Notes: generated by a model not told the origin, from the sequence alone. 64,000 nucleotides of DNA from Sphingobacterium spiritivorum ATCC 33861 (GCF_000143765.1 NZ_GL379770.1:1018903-1082902); one strand, 5' to 3'. Positions 10,230-20,289 are shown, counted from the stretch's first letter. Numbers and translations: made by a program.

Positions 10230-10846
10230 TTAAAACTTTAATTTATGATAATCAAAATCTTTGGTGTTATAGCAAGTTTGAAGTTAGTGTAGGTTAAAAT
10301 TATATAAAAGAAATCAATAATAGTGGAAATTTATTAAACTTTCGCAATATAATTTCGAAAATACTTGTTATTTCATCTTTAAGATCATTTGGCTTATTAA
10401 ATAATCTGATAAGAAATTAGGCTTATTGACTAATGTACTTTAACACGCTTTACATGAGATTGTTGTGTATTTCTACTGCTATGACCGCTTTGGTCTTTTG
10501 GATATTATAGCTTTTTCTTTTTTCCTTACTCCATGTCCCAAACTACTAACCTGTCAACATAGACCAGCTCTGACAGTACGCTGAGCATTGGCAGTTAAAT
10601 CTTAAAAAAAGAGAGATAGAGTTGTAAAAATGCCGTCACAGATGAAACGACGAATGTGATTATTCCAGATCTGTGTAGAATCCAACCGATAATACCAAAC
10701 AGCCATTCATTGTGACTGATTCATAGTTCTAATGGACTTGTCGGGTTAAATTACCGCCATATTCTTAAAACCGACGGATATCAAATAAAAAAATCCAGAC
10801 GGTATACATGTTGTCTGGATTTTTTTTTATGCTCCCTGTACGCAGG
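10230..10846. other. 617-bp intergenic region
   Basis: Lies between the sigma-factor start and the end of an aldo/keto reductase gene. It must hold the sigma-gene promoter near 10230-10330, but no clean TAnnTTTG box is visible there. I see no gene, tRNA or long repeat at 10330-10780, and the only clear structure is the terminator at 10787-10828. Confidence 0.6.
10787..10828 (-). terminator. Rho-independent terminator of the aldo/keto reductase gene
   Basis: A 14-bp stem (10787-10800 with 10813-10826) with a 12-nt loop and A/T tracts on both sides. It lies 19 nt past the stop codon of the minus-strand reductase gene. Confidence 0.85.
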
Positions 10847-11836
10847 TTATGGAAGCATAGTATGAAGTTCTTTCGTAATCGTATCAATATCTTGCTGTTC
10901 GATTTCCAAATCACCTGCTCTTGCATTGCTTATAGTCTGTGATGCATTACGCGCGCCTGCCAGTGCGATAGTGATTCCGGGCTGGGCTACTGTCCAGCCT
11001 AATACCAGTTGTCCGAGGGTCACATCGTATTTATCTGCAATAGGTTCTATTGTTTTCAGAAATGCATTTGTTCTGGCAATACTGTCATCTGTAAAAGATG
11101 GAAGATTAGCACGGTGGTCTCCTGCTCCGAATTGTTGTCCGGGTTTCATTTTTCCGGTAAGGAGTCCTCTTTCCATCGGACTGTAGGCAAGTATTCCGAT
11201 ATCGTTAGCGATACAGTAAGGCACAGTTTCTTTTTCTATACCTCTGTTGACCATAGAGTAAGGAATCTGATTGGATATAACGGGACATACAGAAGCAGCT
11301 CTTGCTATCTGCTCTTTATCATAATTACATACTCCTGCATATCGTATTTTACCTTGTTCTATAAGTCGGGCTACGGCCTCAAAAGTTTCTTCAATTGCTG
11401 TGGTCTTGTCATTCCAGTGAATCTGGTAAAGATCAATATAATCTGTTCCCAGTCTCTTTAGTGACTGCTCACATTCGTATATTACGCTGTCCTTAGCTGC
11501 GTATTTATAGATTGTAATATCCTGTCCCTGATTGTTTTTACTGGGACCTACAAGATCACCCTGATCCGTATCCCAGCGCATGCCGAACTTAGTCAGAATC
11601 TGAATCTTGTCGCGCGACAATCCCTTAATAGCTTCACCAACAATCTCTTCACTTGTGCCCTGCCCATAGATAGGCGCAGTATCTATAGAGGTCATTCCTT
11701 CTTCCAAGCCAGCTTGTATCGCTTTTATAGCCTCATTACGATCTGTACTTCCCCACATCCATCCTCCGGCAGCCCATGCGCCAAAAGTAATAATCGATAG
11801 TTGAAGATCGCTTTTTCCGATTTTCCGATATTTCAT
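10847..11836 (-). CDS. aldo/keto reductase
   Basis: NADPH-dependent oxidoreductase of 329 aa with the (beta/alpha)8 fold. Near the N-terminus are the family motifs MKYRKIGKSDLQLS and GMTSIDTAPIYGQGTSEE, holding the catalytic Asp and Tyr. The lysine is in ILTKFG, the histidine in YQIHW, and a C-terminal cofactor region includes IALAGARNASQ. It resembles the general stress/YajO-like subgroup. The protein is cytoplasmic; its substrate is unknown. It is divergent from the DUF2891 lipoprotein gene and transcribed alone. Confidence 0.92.
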   Translation of the reverse strand: MKYRKIGKSDLQLSIITFGAWAAGGWMWGSTDRNEAIKAIQAGLEEGMTSIDTAPIYGQGTSEEIVGEAIKGLSRDKIQILTKFGMRWDTDQGDLVGPSKNNQGQDITIYKYAAKDSVIYECEQSLKRLGTDYIDLYQIHWNDKTTAIEETFEAVARLIEQGKIRYAGVCNYDKEQIARAASVCPVISNQIPYSMVNRGIEKETVPYCIANDIGILAYSPMERGLLTGKMKPGQQFGAGDHRANLPSFTDDSIARTNAFLKTIEPIADKYDVTLGQLVLGWTVAQPGITIALAGARNASQTISNARAGDLEIEQQDIDTITKELHTMLP

Positions 11837-11947
11837 AGCGTTCGTTTTTTACTTTCCCTAAAAGTAACAGTCCTTTTCTCAAATTAAAAGTGAGTCTTGT
11901 TATTATGAGCTTAATTTGACTATATTTAGCCAAACTATGATTTTGAA

Positions 11948-13048
11948 ATGATGAACCGAATTATTTTGATTCTTCCTGTTTTGTTTGTACTATTTTCCTG
12001 TCAATCAACTGAAAAGAAGAATGATCCTGCCCAGGATTCTGTAAGGAGCATTCAGCTGGATGCGCAGCAGGCCAGACGTATTCTGGACCTTCCTCTCCAT
12101 TGTCTCACTACAGAATATCCGAATAAACTCGGACAGGTGATCGGTAGTGCACAGGACCTCAAAACACCCAAACAATTGAGACCTGTCTTCTATGGCTGTT
12201 TTGACTGGCATTCTTCTGTGCATGGGTATTGGTCTATTATCAAAATCTTGAAAATATATCCTGATCTGGATAAAGATGGTCATATTCGTCAGTTGCTGAA
12301 TCAACATATTACTCCTGAAAATGTACAGGTAGAACTGGCTTTTTTTCAGGATAAAAATAACCTTGGCTTTGAGCGTACATATGGCTGGGCCTGGTTATTC
12401 AAACTGCAGGAAGAACTGTTGAGCTGGAACGATAAGGATGCCCTGCAGTGGGCAAAGAACCTGCAACCGTTAGTGGATATACTGGTAGATCGATATACAG
12501 CTTATCTACCTAAATTAGTCTACCCTATACGGTCGGGGCAACACGATAATTCTGCATTTGGTTTTTCGCTTTCACTGGATTATGCGAGAGCTGTTGGTAA
12601 TAAAGAATTTGAAAATGTATTAGCCGGGCATGCGAAGCGCTTATATACTCAGGACAAGAATTGTGATCTGGCCTATGAACCAAGCGGATCTGATTTTCTG
12701 TCTCCCTGTCTGGAAGAGGCGTTTGTCATGAGTAAAATATTGCCGCAGGCAGCGTATAAAACCTGGTTAAAGTCTTTTATGCCACAATTGTTTGAAGCAG
12801 ACTTCTCACTAAAACCGGCGGTCGTGAAAGATCGCACAGACGGCAAACTGGTTCATCTGGATGGTCTGAATTTCAGCCGTGCTAATTGTCTTAATGGTAT
12901 TGCAAAGGCATTGCCTGAGCTGCATCATCTCAAAAGGGTAGGGCATGAGCACCTGGCTTTCTCGCTGCCTAATATTTCAAATGATGATTATATGGGCAGT
13001 CACTGGTTAGGCACATTCGCGCTCTATGCTATAGCACATCAGGATTAG
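11948..13048 (+). CDS. DUF2891 family lipoprotein
   Basis: Protein of 366 aa with a lipoprotein signal peptide (lipobox Cys18 in FVLFSCQ). The rest matches the DUF2891 family, rich in conserved Trp, His and Asp: FYGCFDWHSSVHGYW near residues 90-105, ERTYGWAWLFKLQ, GQHDNSAFG and a C-terminal YMGSHWLGTFALYA. The all-helical pattern resembles an alpha/alpha toroid as in some glycosidases or epimerases, but no activity is established. It is divergent from the reductase gene, and its promoter must lie in the 111-bp gap. Confidence 0.85.
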   Translation: MMNRIILILPVLFVLFSCQSTEKKNDPAQDSVRSIQLDAQQARRILDLPLHCLTTEYPNKLGQVIGSAQDLKTPKQLRPVFYGCFDWHSSVHGYWSIIKILKIYPDLDKDGHIRQLLNQHITPENVQVELAFFQDKNNLGFERTYGWAWLFKLQEELLSWNDKDALQWAKNLQPLVDILVDRYTAYLPKLVYPIRSGQHDNSAFGFSLSLDYARAVGNKEFENVLAGHAKRLYTQDKNCDLAYEPSGSDFLSPCLEEAFVMSKILPQAAYKTWLKSFMPQLFEADFSLKPAVVKDRTDGKLVHLDGLNFSRANCLNGIAKALPELHHLKRVGHEHLAFSLPNISNDDYMGSHWLGTFALYAIAHQD

Positions 13049-13286
13049 GGAAGAGATAGGGAAGTCCCGATTTTGTATTTAACTATAAAAGCGCGGAAAG
13101 CAGCTGTATCTGTACGCAATATGTGTGAGCATGACAGCATTTGCTACATGTCCACGCATCTGTTTCATAGAATTTGACTTCTTTCGTCTCTAATGTAACT
13201 ACCAATATGCCTGAAGTATACCCTAACATTACTGATCTTTTGCTTTGCTCAACATTGGTATGACTTACAGATGCAGTCGGTATACT

Positions 13287-13553
13287 CTATTTATTAATAG
13301 GTATCAGTACATTATTTTCCAGACGGAGTGCTGAAATAGTGATAGAGGTAAATCCATCCTCTTTGGAGACTATTCTGGAGAGATCCAATCCTCTTAGCGA
13401 AAATGCATGTAATAAGGCCGTACGGAAAGCACCTCTGGAACCCGGTCGGCCATGTTCCTGTAAATCCTGATTATTGACTTCTATTAATTCCTGAACGCTG
13501 TACTTTTGAAAGATTTCCAAAAAATCCTGATAAAGTTGAATCGGTGTTGACAT
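13287..13553 (-). CDS. small conserved-looking protein of unknown function
   Basis: An 88-aa reading frame from an ATG at 13553; an in-frame ATG 30 nt further upstream adds an unlikely MVKRFLILNG. The protein is predicted soluble and helical in the N-terminal half (LYQDFLEIFQKYSVQELIE), has a central GRPGSRGAFRTALLHAF segment, and ends in beta-like residues. No signal peptide and no motif I recognise. It is flanked by long non-coding stretches on both sides. Confidence 0.55.
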   Translation of the reverse strand: MSTPIQLYQDFLEIFQKYSVQELIEVNNQDLQEHGRPGSRGAFRTALLHAFSLRGLDLSRIVSKEDGFTSITISALRLENNVLIPINK

Positions 13554-13583
13554 ACCATTTAAAATTAAAAAACGTTTAACCAT

Positions 13584-13990
13584 AAATCGTATTCAGAACC
13601 TGGGTTTAAAATAAGTCGTGATTGACGTTTATTTTGGCAGACACCCGTATTATTTTACCACCGTGGTGACTCCACTCGGTTGGTATTGTTTCGAACAATT
13701 CTGAATACTCTACCAAAATTATAGACTTTATTTTAATAATCCAAATTTTTATTCATTAATATTTTCGGACCTGTTTGTTAATCTGCTTTTCGACAAAAGA
13801 GCAGGTCGGACAGAATCGGGTAGAAAGGTGTATATCCGATATCAAAAAATGCCTTTTTGATATAAAAAAATCAATTATTTTAAACAAAAACGTGGATTTG
13901 TTGTTTATTGAATATCTGGCATATGCCTAAACTTCTCACCTATGTATTTGCTCAAAATCGTATTTGGGCTTCAAAAAAATAAAAAATAAA
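13584..13990. other. AT-rich leader region with two hairpins
   Basis: The region precedes the trehalose gene. It contains a 6-bp stem with a 3-nt loop in attgtttcgaacaat near 13687-13701, and a 9-bp hairpin at 13840-13862 (tatcaaaaa with tttttgata). These could be regulator sites or leader structures. I see no promoter of the TAnnTTTG type with good spacing, and no gene. Confidence 0.45.
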
Positions 13991-16177
13991 ATGAGTAAAA
14001 CTATCATAGTTTCTAACAGACTTCCTATAAAAATAGAACGTACCAATCAGGGACTTAATTTCATGCCCAGCGAAGGAGGATTGGCCACAGGCTTAGGATC
14101 TATCTACAATACCGGAGGAAATATCTGGATAGGCTGGCCAGGTATCATTCCTGAAAATGAAACCGAGGAAAAGGAGATCAGAGCAAAATTAGAGACATTG
14201 AACCTTGTTCCTGTATTTCTTGATCAGGAGGAACTGGAAGGCTTTTATGAAGGTTTTTCAAATGAAGTTTTATGGCCGATTTGTCATTACCGCCCCAGTT
14301 ACGCAGTATATGATGAAGCCAACTGGCAAACTTATCTGAATGTCAATCTCAAATTTTCAGATATTATCAAAAGTTACATGCAGGAAAATGATGAGATCTG
14401 GATACATGATTATCAGCTGATGTTGCTTCCAAGCCAGATAAGGGCTTTTAAAAACGAAATTTCTATTGCCTATTTTCAACATATTCCTTTTCCCTCGCAC
14501 GAGTTGTTTCGTCTGATCCCCTGGCGAAATGAATTGCTGAATGGTTTACTGGGAGCAGATCTGATCGGATTTCATACGTTTAATGATTCGCAATATTTTA
14601 TTGATGCCTGTTCGCATATTCTTGGCACTAAAAATAAGAACAACAGTTTACAACACGGTGGAAGAACTGTATTTGTAGAGGCTTATCCTATGGGTATAGA
14701 TAACAGTAAGTTTGAAAAGCTGGCCAAAGAAAGTAGTATACGGGAGCGGGCAGAGACGATCAGAGATAATTTCCGGCATCGCAAAATTATTCTGTCCGTA
14801 GACCGTCTGGATTATAGTAAAGGAATATTGGAACGTATTCACGCCTTTGAAAACCTGCTGAAGGAATATCCGGCGTACATGAAAGAGGTAGTATATTACA
14901 TGCTGGTCGTTCCTTCCAGAGATCAGGTGCCTCAGTATAAGATGCTAAAGGATGAAGTGGACCGCTCTGTAGGAAGAGTGAATGCTACATACGGTACAGA
15001 GGACTGGATTCCTATTACATATTTTTATAATTCTTATCCTATTGAAGAGTTATCTGCATTGTATGTTTCTGCTGATGTATGTCTGGTGACTCCTATACGG
15101 GACGGTATGAATCTGGTCTGTAAGGAATATATTGCCAGTCATCCGGAGCAACATGGGGTATTGGTATTGAGCGAGATGGCAGGCGCTGCACAGGAACTTC
15201 CGGATGCCCTGATTGTGAATCCGAATGACGCCTATAGTGTCGCTCAAAGTCTGATGCAGGCATTGGAAATGACAGAAGAAGAACAATCTGAGCGAATGGA
15301 AGCTATGCTGGAAAATGTTCGTAAGTTTAATATTCATCATTGGGTGAATCAGTTTCTGGAGAGACTTCGGGAGATCAAAGATTTGCAGGATAAGGAATTG
15401 TCCCGAAAAGTAGGTGACAGAATCAAGGAACAGATGTGTAAGCGCTATCGGAGTGCAGATAAACGCCTTATTTTATTAGACTATGACGGTACGTTGGTAG
15501 GGTTTAATAAAGAAGCTGAAAAGGCGACTCCTACACGTGAACTTTATCAGATTCTGGAACAGATTCGTGAAGACCCGAAAAATCTGGTCGTTATTATCAG
15601 CGGTCGTAAACATCAGACTTTGCAAACATGGTTTCTGGACAGGGATATGATTCTGGTGGGCGAACACGGAGCCTGGTCTAATTATCCGGACGGGAAATGG
15701 AAGGCTAAGAAAGGTCTGTCTACTGTCTGGAAAGATATTATAAAGAGAACAATGGTTAAATATGCCGATCGTACACCAGGTGCATTTGTGGAAGAAAAGA
15801 ATTACTCTCTGGCCTGGCATTACCGGAAGGTGCAGAAGGGACTCGGGCGCCTGCGTGCACAGGAACTGATGGACAGACTGCGGTATATTGTCCCTAATTA
15901 CGGAGTGCAGTTATTGGATGGGGATGATGTGATCGAGGTGAAGAATCCGGAGGTTAATAAGGGACGGGTAGCATTGGAGATCTATAAGGATTTTGAACCC
16001 GGATTTGTATTGGCTATCGGTGATGATATGACCGATGAAGATATGTTTGATGCACTCCCGGAAGACACCTTTACGATCAAGGTAGGCAATAAAGCATCAG
16101 CCGCGCGTTATTATATTGAGGGACAGCCGGAGGTATTACCCTTGCTGAATGATATCATGAACTGCAAAAATATATAA
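13991..16177 (+). CDS. bifunctional trehalose-6-phosphate synthase/phosphatase
   Basis: Fusion of OtsA and OtsB in one 728-aa cytoplasmic protein. The GT20 synthase half (about 1-475) carries VSNRLPI, WIHDYQLMLLP, the nucleotide-sugar residues in RLDYSKGI and DGMNLVCKEY. The HAD phosphatase half (about 495-728) carries LLDYDGTLVGF with the nucleophile Asp, IISGRKHQ, KNPEVNKGRVAL and IGDDMTDEDMF. Both halves look intact, so the protein should turn UDP-glucose and glucose-6-phosphate into trehalose. I chose the ATG at 13991 because it opens directly with the conserved first strand; an upstream TTG at 13964 is less likely. The GH15 gene follows after 3 nt. Confidence 0.95.
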   Translation: MSKTIIVSNRLPIKIERTNQGLNFMPSEGGLATGLGSIYNTGGNIWIGWPGIIPENETEEKEIRAKLETLNLVPVFLDQEELEGFYEGFSNEVLWPICHYRPSYAVYDEANWQTYLNVNLKFSDIIKSYMQENDEIWIHDYQLMLLPSQIRAFKNEISIAYFQHIPFPSHELFRLIPWRNELLNGLLGADLIGFHTFNDSQYFIDACSHILGTKNKNNSLQHGGRTVFVEAYPMGIDNSKFEKLAKESSIRERAETIRDNFRHRKIILSVDRLDYSKGILERIHAFENLLKEYPAYMKEVVYYMLVVPSRDQVPQYKMLKDEVDRSVGRVNATYGTEDWIPITYFYNSYPIEELSALYVSADVCLVTPIRDGMNLVCKEYIASHPEQHGVLVLSEMAGAAQELPDALIVNPNDAYSVAQSLMQALEMTEEEQSERMEAMLENVRKFNIHHWVNQFLERLREIKDLQDKELSRKVGDRIKEQMCKRYRSADKRLILLDYDGTLVGFNKEAEKATPTRELYQILEQIREDPKNLVVIISGRKHQTLQTWFLDRDMILVGEHGAWSNYPDGKWKAKKGLSTVWKDIIKRTMVKYADRTPGAFVEEKNYSLAWHYRKVQKGLGRLRAQELMDRLRYIVPNYGVQLLDGDDVIEVKNPEVNKGRVALEIYKDFEPGFVLAIGDDMTDEDMFDALPEDTFTIKVGNKASAARYYIEGQPEVLPLLNDIMNCKNI

Positions 16178-16180
16178 AGA

Positions 16181-17974
16181 ATGAATCAGAACAGACATGT
16201 TTACAATACAGGAATTATAGGTAACTGTGCTTTTATTGCACATATTAATAAGGATACCAATATAGACTGGCTATGTTGGCCTTCTTTTGAAAATTCATTT
16301 GTCTTCGGAAGATTACTTGATCGGGAAAAAGGAGGGGAGTTTTCGATTACACCCGCCACAGGATCTTTTGAAAGTGTACAGACTTATATAGAGAACACTA
16401 ATATTTTACAGACCATCATTACCACAGAGGAAGGTACCTATCAGGTTACGGATTTTGCTCCCCGCTTTGAACAATATAACAGATATTACAAACCGTTGAT
16501 GCTGATTCGGAAGGTGGAAGTGATATCTGGTCGTCCACGGGTGCGTATCAACTGTCAGCCGGTATATGACTATGGTAAAGGGATGTTTGAGCGCCACAGA
16601 GGAAGCAATCATGTCGAATTTACCAACGATCAGGAAAAAATAAGGCTGACTACGAATGTACCGATCAGTCATTTTTTTTCGGATCTGCCATTGCCACTCA
16701 ATGAAACAAAGTATCTGGTGCTCACATATGGAAGTTCTCTGGAAGCACCGTTGATAAAGACTTCTGAAGATTTCTTTCATAATACGAAGCGCTACTGGCG
16801 CAATTGGATTAAGAAGGCTTCTATTCCTCATTTCTACCAGAAAGAAGTGATACGCTCTGCTTTGGCACTGAAAATACACCAGTATGAAGATACGGGTGCT
16901 ATTATTGCGTCAAGCACAACCAGTCTGCCTGAGCATCCGGGTAGCGGACGCAATTGGGACTACAGATATTGCTGGTTGCGGGATAGTTATTATGTACTGA
17001 ATGCGCTGGAATATATCGGGCATTTTGAAGAAATGGAAAAATATGCTTCCTATATCACAGGCATCACACAGTCTGATCAGGGGCGACTGCAGCCGCTTTA
17101 TGGTATTTTAGGACAGCATACTCTGACAGAACATACGCTTGACTATTTAACCGGATATCAGGGTAATCAACCTGTACGCATCGGGAATCAGGCCTATGAA
17201 CATATTCAGAATGATGTGTACGGCCAGGCGATTATTGCTTTGCTTCCCTTATTTACCGATCATCGGTTTACATATAAGGAGCGGGCAGGGGTAGGGTATT
17301 GGCTGGATTACTTTCTGCAACGTATCGAAAGGACCATTGATGAAAAAGATGCCGGAATATGGGAGTTTCGCAATTTTGAGAATCATCACTGTTACAGTAA
17401 CCTTTTTCAGTGGGCCGGCAGTGCAGCGGCATTGAAGATTGCCAGACAGATCGGTGATCAGGATATTATGGCGCGTGCACAAAAAATGATGGCAAAAGCT
17501 GCAGAATATATTGAAAGCTGTTATGATGAGGAACGCATGGTATATACGAGCGCAAGAGGAAGTTCAAATCTCGATGCCAGCACATTGCAGCTTATTATGA
17601 TGCATTATCTGCATCCGGACAGTGAACGTGCCAAAAAACATTTGGAAGGACTGGAAAAGGAACTGAAAACGGAAGAAGGGTTATTTTATCGCTATCTGCA
17701 TAAGGATGATTTTGGAAAGCCTAAATCTACATTTCTGATCTGTGCCTTCTGGTATGTGGAAGCACTGGCCTGTGTGGGACGTATTGAGGAAGCTCAGGAA
17801 ATTTTTGAGAATCTGATGAAATATGGTAATCATTTGATGCTGTTCAGTGAGGATATTGATGAAGAGGACGGGAGCCAGTGGGGCAACTTTCCGCAAGCTT
17901 ACAGTCATGTAGGATTAATGAACGCTGCATATCGTATAGCCATCAAACTCGATGAGCCGTTATTCCTAAAATAG
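16181..17974 (+). CDS. GH15 family glycosidase (glucoamylase/trehalase-like)
   Basis: Glycoside hydrolase family 15 protein of 597 aa. The N-terminal beta-sandwich starts with CAFIAHINKDTNIDWLCWPSF; the catalytic (alpha/alpha)6 barrel begins near residue 215 and includes GSGRNWDYRYCWLRDSYY; the C-terminal family block is EEDGSQWGNFPQAYSHVGL. No signal peptide, so cytoplasmic. GH15 includes glucoamylases, glucodextranases and trehalases. Because the gene begins 3 nt after the trehalose synthase/phosphatase, a trehalase or alpha-glucan trimming role is likely, but that is inferred from position. Confidence 0.9.
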   Translation: MNQNRHVYNTGIIGNCAFIAHINKDTNIDWLCWPSFENSFVFGRLLDREKGGEFSITPATGSFESVQTYIENTNILQTIITTEEGTYQVTDFAPRFEQYNRYYKPLMLIRKVEVISGRPRVRINCQPVYDYGKGMFERHRGSNHVEFTNDQEKIRLTTNVPISHFFSDLPLPLNETKYLVLTYGSSLEAPLIKTSEDFFHNTKRYWRNWIKKASIPHFYQKEVIRSALALKIHQYEDTGAIIASSTTSLPEHPGSGRNWDYRYCWLRDSYYVLNALEYIGHFEEMEKYASYITGITQSDQGRLQPLYGILGQHTLTEHTLDYLTGYQGNQPVRIGNQAYEHIQNDVYGQAIIALLPLFTDHRFTYKERAGVGYWLDYFLQRIERTIDEKDAGIWEFRNFENHHCYSNLFQWAGSAAALKIARQIGDQDIMARAQKMMAKAAEYIESCYDEERMVYTSARGSSNLDASTLQLIMMHYLHPDSERAKKHLEGLEKELKTEEGLFYRYLHKDDFGKPKSTFLICAFWYVEALACVGRIEEAQEIFENLMKYGNHLMLFSEDIDEEDGSQWGNFPQAYSHVGLMNAAYRIAIKLDEPLFLK

Positions 17975-18094
17975 TATTTCTGGATATTTTGTCATTTGAG
18001 ACTGTCAACATGTCTTATAGGAGAAAAAAAACTGCTTTTGGAATATTCCTTGATGTTGCTTTCCTGTAAATTGATAAAATAAAAATAAGTATAT

Positions 18095-19984
18095 ATGAAT
18101 ACAGAAAAAGGAAGCATTTCAATACACACGGAAAATATTTTCCCTGTCATTAAGAAGTTTTTATATTCAGATAATGAGATCTTTTTGCGTGAATTGGTAT
18201 CCAATGCCGTAGACGCATCACAAAAGATCAAAAGATTAGCTTCCCTTGGACAGTATCAGGGTGAGATCGGTGATCTGACGGTCGATGTCAAATTTGATGA
18301 GACTGCAAAGACTATCACGATCTCCGATAAAGGTATCGGGATGACTGCCGAGGAAGTAAAGAAATACATTAACCAGATTGCTTTTTCAGGAGCAACTGAA
18401 TTTATGGAAAAATTCAAAGAAGCTAATGATGCTAACGAAATCATTGGACGCTTTGGATTAGGATTTTATTCTGCATTTATGGTGGCAGATACTGTAGAAA
18501 TACAGACGCTGTCGTATCAGGATGGTGCTGAGCCGGCTAAATGGGTATGCGACGGAAGTACTTCGTATGAAATCTCTGAGGGTACACGCACAGAAAGAGG
18601 AACAGATATTATCCTGCATGTTAATGATGAATCTGCAGAGTTTTTGAACAAGGCTCGTCTGCAGGAGATATTGGATAAATATTGCCGTTTCTTACCGGTT
18701 CCTATCCGTTTCGGTACGAAAACTTCTTCTGAAGCTGACGGAGAGGATGAAGAAGGTAAACCAAAATACAAATCTGTAGAGGTTGACAATATCATCAATA
18801 ATACACACCCGGCATGGACAAAAGCACCTTCGGAATTAAAAGATGAAGATTATCTGGCTTTTTACCGTGAATTGTATCCGTATTCTATGGATGAACCCTT
18901 ATTCTGGATTCATCTGAACGTAGATTATCCGTTCAATCTGACGGGTATCTTGTATTTCCCTAAAATCAAAAATGAACTGGAGATTCAGCGTAACAAAATC
19001 AAATTGTATTCGCGTCAGGTATTTATTACAGACGAGGTAAAAGATATTGTACCTGAATTTTTGATGTTACTGCATGGTGTGATTGACTCTCCTGATATTC
19101 CGTTGAACGTATCACGTTCTTTCCTGCAGGCTGATGGTAATGTGAAGAAAATTAATAATTACATTACAAAAAAGGTTGCGGATAAGCTGCAGGAAATATT
19201 CAAATCAGACCGTAAAGGTTTTGAAGAAAAGTGGAACGATATCGGTCTGTTTATCAAATATGGTATGTTGAGTGATGAGAAATTTGCGGAAAAAGCTGCC
19301 GATTTCTGCTTGTTGAAAAATACAGATAACGATCACTTTACCATCAAGGAATATTACGAAAAAGTAAAAGATATACAAGTAGATAAAGATGGTAACATCG
19401 TCTATCTCTATACGCATGATAAAGCTCAGCAAGATAGCTTTATCGCTGCTGCAAAACAAAAAGGCTATGATGTCCTTGTGATGGATGGCCCGCTGGACAC
19501 GCACTTTGTTTCTTATCTGGAGCAAAAAGGCGGTGAAAAAGTACAATTGAAGCGTGTAGATGCAGATGTAATTGACAAACTGATCCAGAAAGATGAAAAG
19601 CAGGAATTGACACTGTCTGAAGAAGAAGCTAAACAGGCTACAGGTGTATTTGAAAAAGCGATCAGCCGTCAGGATATGAAAGTTGAAGTGGAAGCTATGT
19701 CTGCTGATGAAGCTCCTGTATCTGTCACACTGGATGAATTTATGCGCCGTATGAAAGATATGGCAAAGACAGGTGGAGGTATGGGCTTCTATGGTACACT
19801 GCCGGATAACTATAAAGTAACAGTAAATGGCAATCATCCTCTGATCAAACGTATCCTTACATCTCCTGAAGCAGAAGCTGAACAACTGGCTAAACAGGCC
19901 TTTGATCTGGCATTATTGTCAAGAGGATTGCTGACAGGAGCGGATCTGACTGCCTTTGTCAAAAGAAGCGTAGAATTGATATAA
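18095..19984 (+). CDS. htpG: molecular chaperone HtpG (bacterial Hsp90)
   Basis: Cytosolic ATP-dependent chaperone of 629 aa. The GHKL ATPase domain shows LFLRELVSNAVDA, the DKGIGM box and the FGLGFYSAFMVAD lid motif. The middle domain contains YIPEFLMLLHGVIDSPDIPLNVSRS-type sequence with the catalytic Arg, and a C-terminal dimerisation domain follows. The SNAVDA form (rather than SNASDA) is one I believe occurs commonly in this phylum. Length is normal for the family. A strong terminator follows. Confidence 0.97.
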   Translation: MNTEKGSISIHTENIFPVIKKFLYSDNEIFLRELVSNAVDASQKIKRLASLGQYQGEIGDLTVDVKFDETAKTITISDKGIGMTAEEVKKYINQIAFSGATEFMEKFKEANDANEIIGRFGLGFYSAFMVADTVEIQTLSYQDGAEPAKWVCDGSTSYEISEGTRTERGTDIILHVNDESAEFLNKARLQEILDKYCRFLPVPIRFGTKTSSEADGEDEEGKPKYKSVEVDNIINNTHPAWTKAPSELKDEDYLAFYRELYPYSMDEPLFWIHLNVDYPFNLTGILYFPKIKNELEIQRNKIKLYSRQVFITDEVKDIVPEFLMLLHGVIDSPDIPLNVSRSFLQADGNVKKINNYITKKVADKLQEIFKSDRKGFEEKWNDIGLFIKYGMLSDEKFAEKAADFCLLKNTDNDHFTIKEYYEKVKDIQVDKDGNIVYLYTHDKAQQDSFIAAAKQKGYDVLVMDGPLDTHFVSYLEQKGGEKVQLKRVDADVIDKLIQKDEKQELTLSEEEAKQATGVFEKAISRQDMKVEVEAMSADEAPVSVTLDEFMRRMKDMAKTGGGMGFYGTLPDNYKVTVNGNHPLIKRILTSPEAEAEQLAKQAFDLALLSRGLLTGADLTAFVKRSVELI

Positions 19985-20007
19985 TGTTTATTTAAAAATA
20001 ATTGCTT

Positions 20008-20046
20008 AATCCTCATTATGATAGAAAATAATGAGGATTTTTTTTG
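20008..20046 (+). terminator. htpG terminator
   Basis: An 11-bp stem (20008-20018 with 20029-20039) with a 10-nt loop, followed by a run of T, 24 nt past the htpG stop codon. Confidence 0.88.
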
Positions 20047-20055
20047 TCAAAACAT

Positions 20056-20086
20056 TTGGAGAGTATCGCTATTTATTCTACTTTTG
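20056..20086 (+). promoter_or_regulatory. promoter of tRNA-His
   Basis: TTG at 20056-20058, a 20-nt spacer, and TACTTTTG at 20079-20086. The -7 box matches the Bacteroidota consensus TAnnTTTG exactly. It lies 17 nt before the tRNA. Confidence 0.7.
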
Positions 20087-20102
20087 TGACATCAAATCAG
20101 AC

Positions 20103-20177
20103 GGTGGTTTTAGCTCAGTTGGTTAGAGCGCCTGATTGTGGTTCAGGAGGTCGTGGGTTCGAGCCCCATATTCCACC
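20103..20177 (+). tRNA. tRNA-His (GTG)
   Basis: Cloverleaf with D-arm GCTCAGTTGGTTAGAGC, anticodon arm CCTGA-TTGTGGT-TCAGG giving anticodon GTG, and T-arm GTGGG-TTCGAGC-CCCAT. G-1 at 20103 and C73 are present, as required for tRNA-His identity. The acceptor stem as written has two adjacent T-T mismatches (GTGGTTT against ATTCCAC), which is unusual. The gene has its own promoter and a terminator directly after it. Confidence 0.9.
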
Positions 20178-20178
20178 C

Positions 20179-20208
20179 AAAAGGCAGAGATAAATTCTCT
20201 GCCTTTTT
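20179..20208 (+). terminator. tRNA-His terminator
   Basis: A 12-bp A/T-extended hairpin (20179-20190 with 20196-20207) and a T tract immediately after the tRNA 3' end. Confidence 0.85.
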
Positions 20209-20289
20209 TGTTATATGCGGTTTTTACTTTTCCGGGCTGTTTCAATATTAAAGGATCATGGATCATGCCGAAAAGTTGGGGGTTGGTCA

